From contig JBDKJS010000034.1 in assembly GCA_039806065.1 (NCBI GenBank), positions 1 to 14,684 of the forward strand: a stretch of DNA of 14,684 nucleotides, given 5' to 3'. A program made the position numbers and the translations under genes. Source of the stretch: JBDKJS01 sp039806065. GTDB lineage: Bacteria > Bacteroidota > Bacteroidia > AKYH767-A > 2013-40CM-41-45. The notes under the pieces were generated by a model. The model made no database searches and was not told the DNA's origin. It saw only the letters and a list, made by a program, of their open reading frames with translations. Shown in pieces: positions 14,183 to 14,684 of this stretch (position 1 is its first letter; every line of letters starts with the position of its first letter).

Positions 14183-14566
14183 TTAGCTAAGATGCTTACC
14201 AATAAGGCCAGCAATTTCAAACATGGTTACTGATTTTTTACCATTGAAAACCTTCTTCAAAGTTTCATCTGCATTTACCTGACGCTTGTTTTTTGCATCT
14301 TGAAGTTTATGCTTCTTAATGTAATCCCAAAGTTTTTTTACTGCCTCGGTTCTTGGTAATGCCTTTGAACCTACTACACTTGCCAATGCTTCACTTGGAG
14401 TATGTGGCTTCATGAAAGCAGCATTTGGAGTTCTTTTTGCTTTTGCTTTCTTAGCTGGTTTCTTTGCTGCTACTTTCTTAGCAGCTTTCTTAGCAGGAGC
14501 TTTTTTAGCTACCGGCTTTTTTGCAGCTGCCTTCTTTTTAGCAGGTGCTTTCTTTTTTGTTGCCAT
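14183..14566 (-). CDS. SWIB-domain protein with histone H1-like Lys/Ala tail
   Basis: A 127-aa basic DNA-associated protein. Residues 1-45 are a low-complexity tail of KKAPAKK and KKAAKK-type repeats like eukaryotic histone H1 and bacterial Hc1-type proteins, expected to bind DNA without sequence preference. Residues about 51-127 are a SWIB/MDM2-like domain (AFMKPHTPSEALASVVGSKA, LWDYIKKHKLQD, KRQVNADETLKKVFNG, VTMFEIAGLIGKHL). Such fusions are known in Bacteroidota and Chlamydiae; the SWIB part may mediate protein contacts or alter DNA topology, but its job in bacteria is not settled. It is a single gene followed by a strong terminator. Upstream (14567-14684) is an AT-rich region with no exact TAnnTTTG box; CAAAGCAA at 14605-14612 is the nearest on this strand. 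The tail's alternating Lys and Ala codons make the DNA repetitive. Confidence 0.93.
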   Translation of the reverse strand: MATKKKAPAKKKAAAKKPVAKKAPAKKAAKKVAAKKPAKKAKAKRTPNAAFMKPHTPSEALASVVGSKALPRTEAVKKLWDYIKKHKLQDAKNKRQVNADETLKKVFNGKKSVTMFEIAGLIGKHLS

Positions 14567-14684
14567 TGTTGATTGATTAAAGTTTTAATTTGTTTAAAGA
14601 TACTCAAAGCAACAAAGGCTGAACCAATAGTAGTAGTGCAGCTTTCAAAAGTTTTCCACAGTGAAAATGGAACTATGTTAATTG

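Noticed and set aside
14428..14566. Repetitive DNA in the Lys/Ala tail as a possible tandem repeat element
   Set aside because: The repeats follow codons for KKAPAKK-type protein sequence and are explained by the coding content.
14652..14660. TTTTCCACA, a relaxed DnaA-box match
   Set aside because: It is a single site with no cluster, no AT-rich unwinding repeats and no replication genes nearby; such matches occur by chance.

Overview
The window looks like a stretch of chromosome from a Bacteroidota bacterium, most likely of the Chitinophagales/Sphingobacteriales type. The evidence is: three secreted proteins with C-terminal type IX secretion (T9SS) sorting domains; the alternate GlmU-like enzyme typical of Bacteroidota; a SWIB protein with a histone H1-like tail; AT-rich leaders without Shine-Dalgarno sequences; and several -7 boxes of the Bacteroidota form TAnnTTTG. 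There are no rRNA, tRNA, CRISPR, phage or IS genes. Nearly all of it is ordinary housekeeping and surface-protein content.

Layout. The left edge holds the 5' end of lon (minus strand). Diverging from it is a 585-aa T9SS-exported surface protein (538-2295) that ends in a clear terminator. A ~340-base gap follows; it contains a GC-rich, hairpin-forming island (about 2473-2600) that I cannot assign. From 9674 down to 2693 seven genes run on the minus strand: SDR protein, a 57-aa DUF2256 protein, DASH-type cryptochrome/photolyase, lipoprotein M2 (ACE-like) peptidase, an Ig-like T9SS protein, alternate GlmU, and a YdcF/DUF218 membrane protein. Spacings are tight or overlapping (9 nt, -32 nt, 35 nt, -1 nt, 92 nt, 0 nt), so this is probably two to four transcription units, with internal promoters before the M2 gene and possibly before alternate GlmU.

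To the right, the PLP-homeostasis protein YggS (9723-10391, plus) converges with a LuxC-type acyl-CoA reductase (10388-11434, minus), and their stop codons share a TTAA. The reductase is divergent from a 2x[4Fe-4S] ferredoxin (11531-11878), with promoters that appear to interlock on a TTTGTACAAA palindrome. After the ferredoxin terminator comes an uncharacterised secreted protein that probably begins at TTG 11974. It converges with an M43 (pappalysin-like) T9SS metalloprotease (12839-14104, minus). The last gene is the SWIB/H1-like nucleoid protein (14183-14566, minus), separated from the protease by a strong terminator.

Several start codons had to be moved inward from the longest open frame. 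In three genes an exact TAnnTTTG box lies exactly 20 nt before the revised ATG. I see no clear new multi-gene system. The best leads are the unexplained GC-rich island, the SDR/DUF2256/photolyase cluster with an SDR that lacks its catalytic tyrosine, and the divergent reductase-ferredoxin pair.
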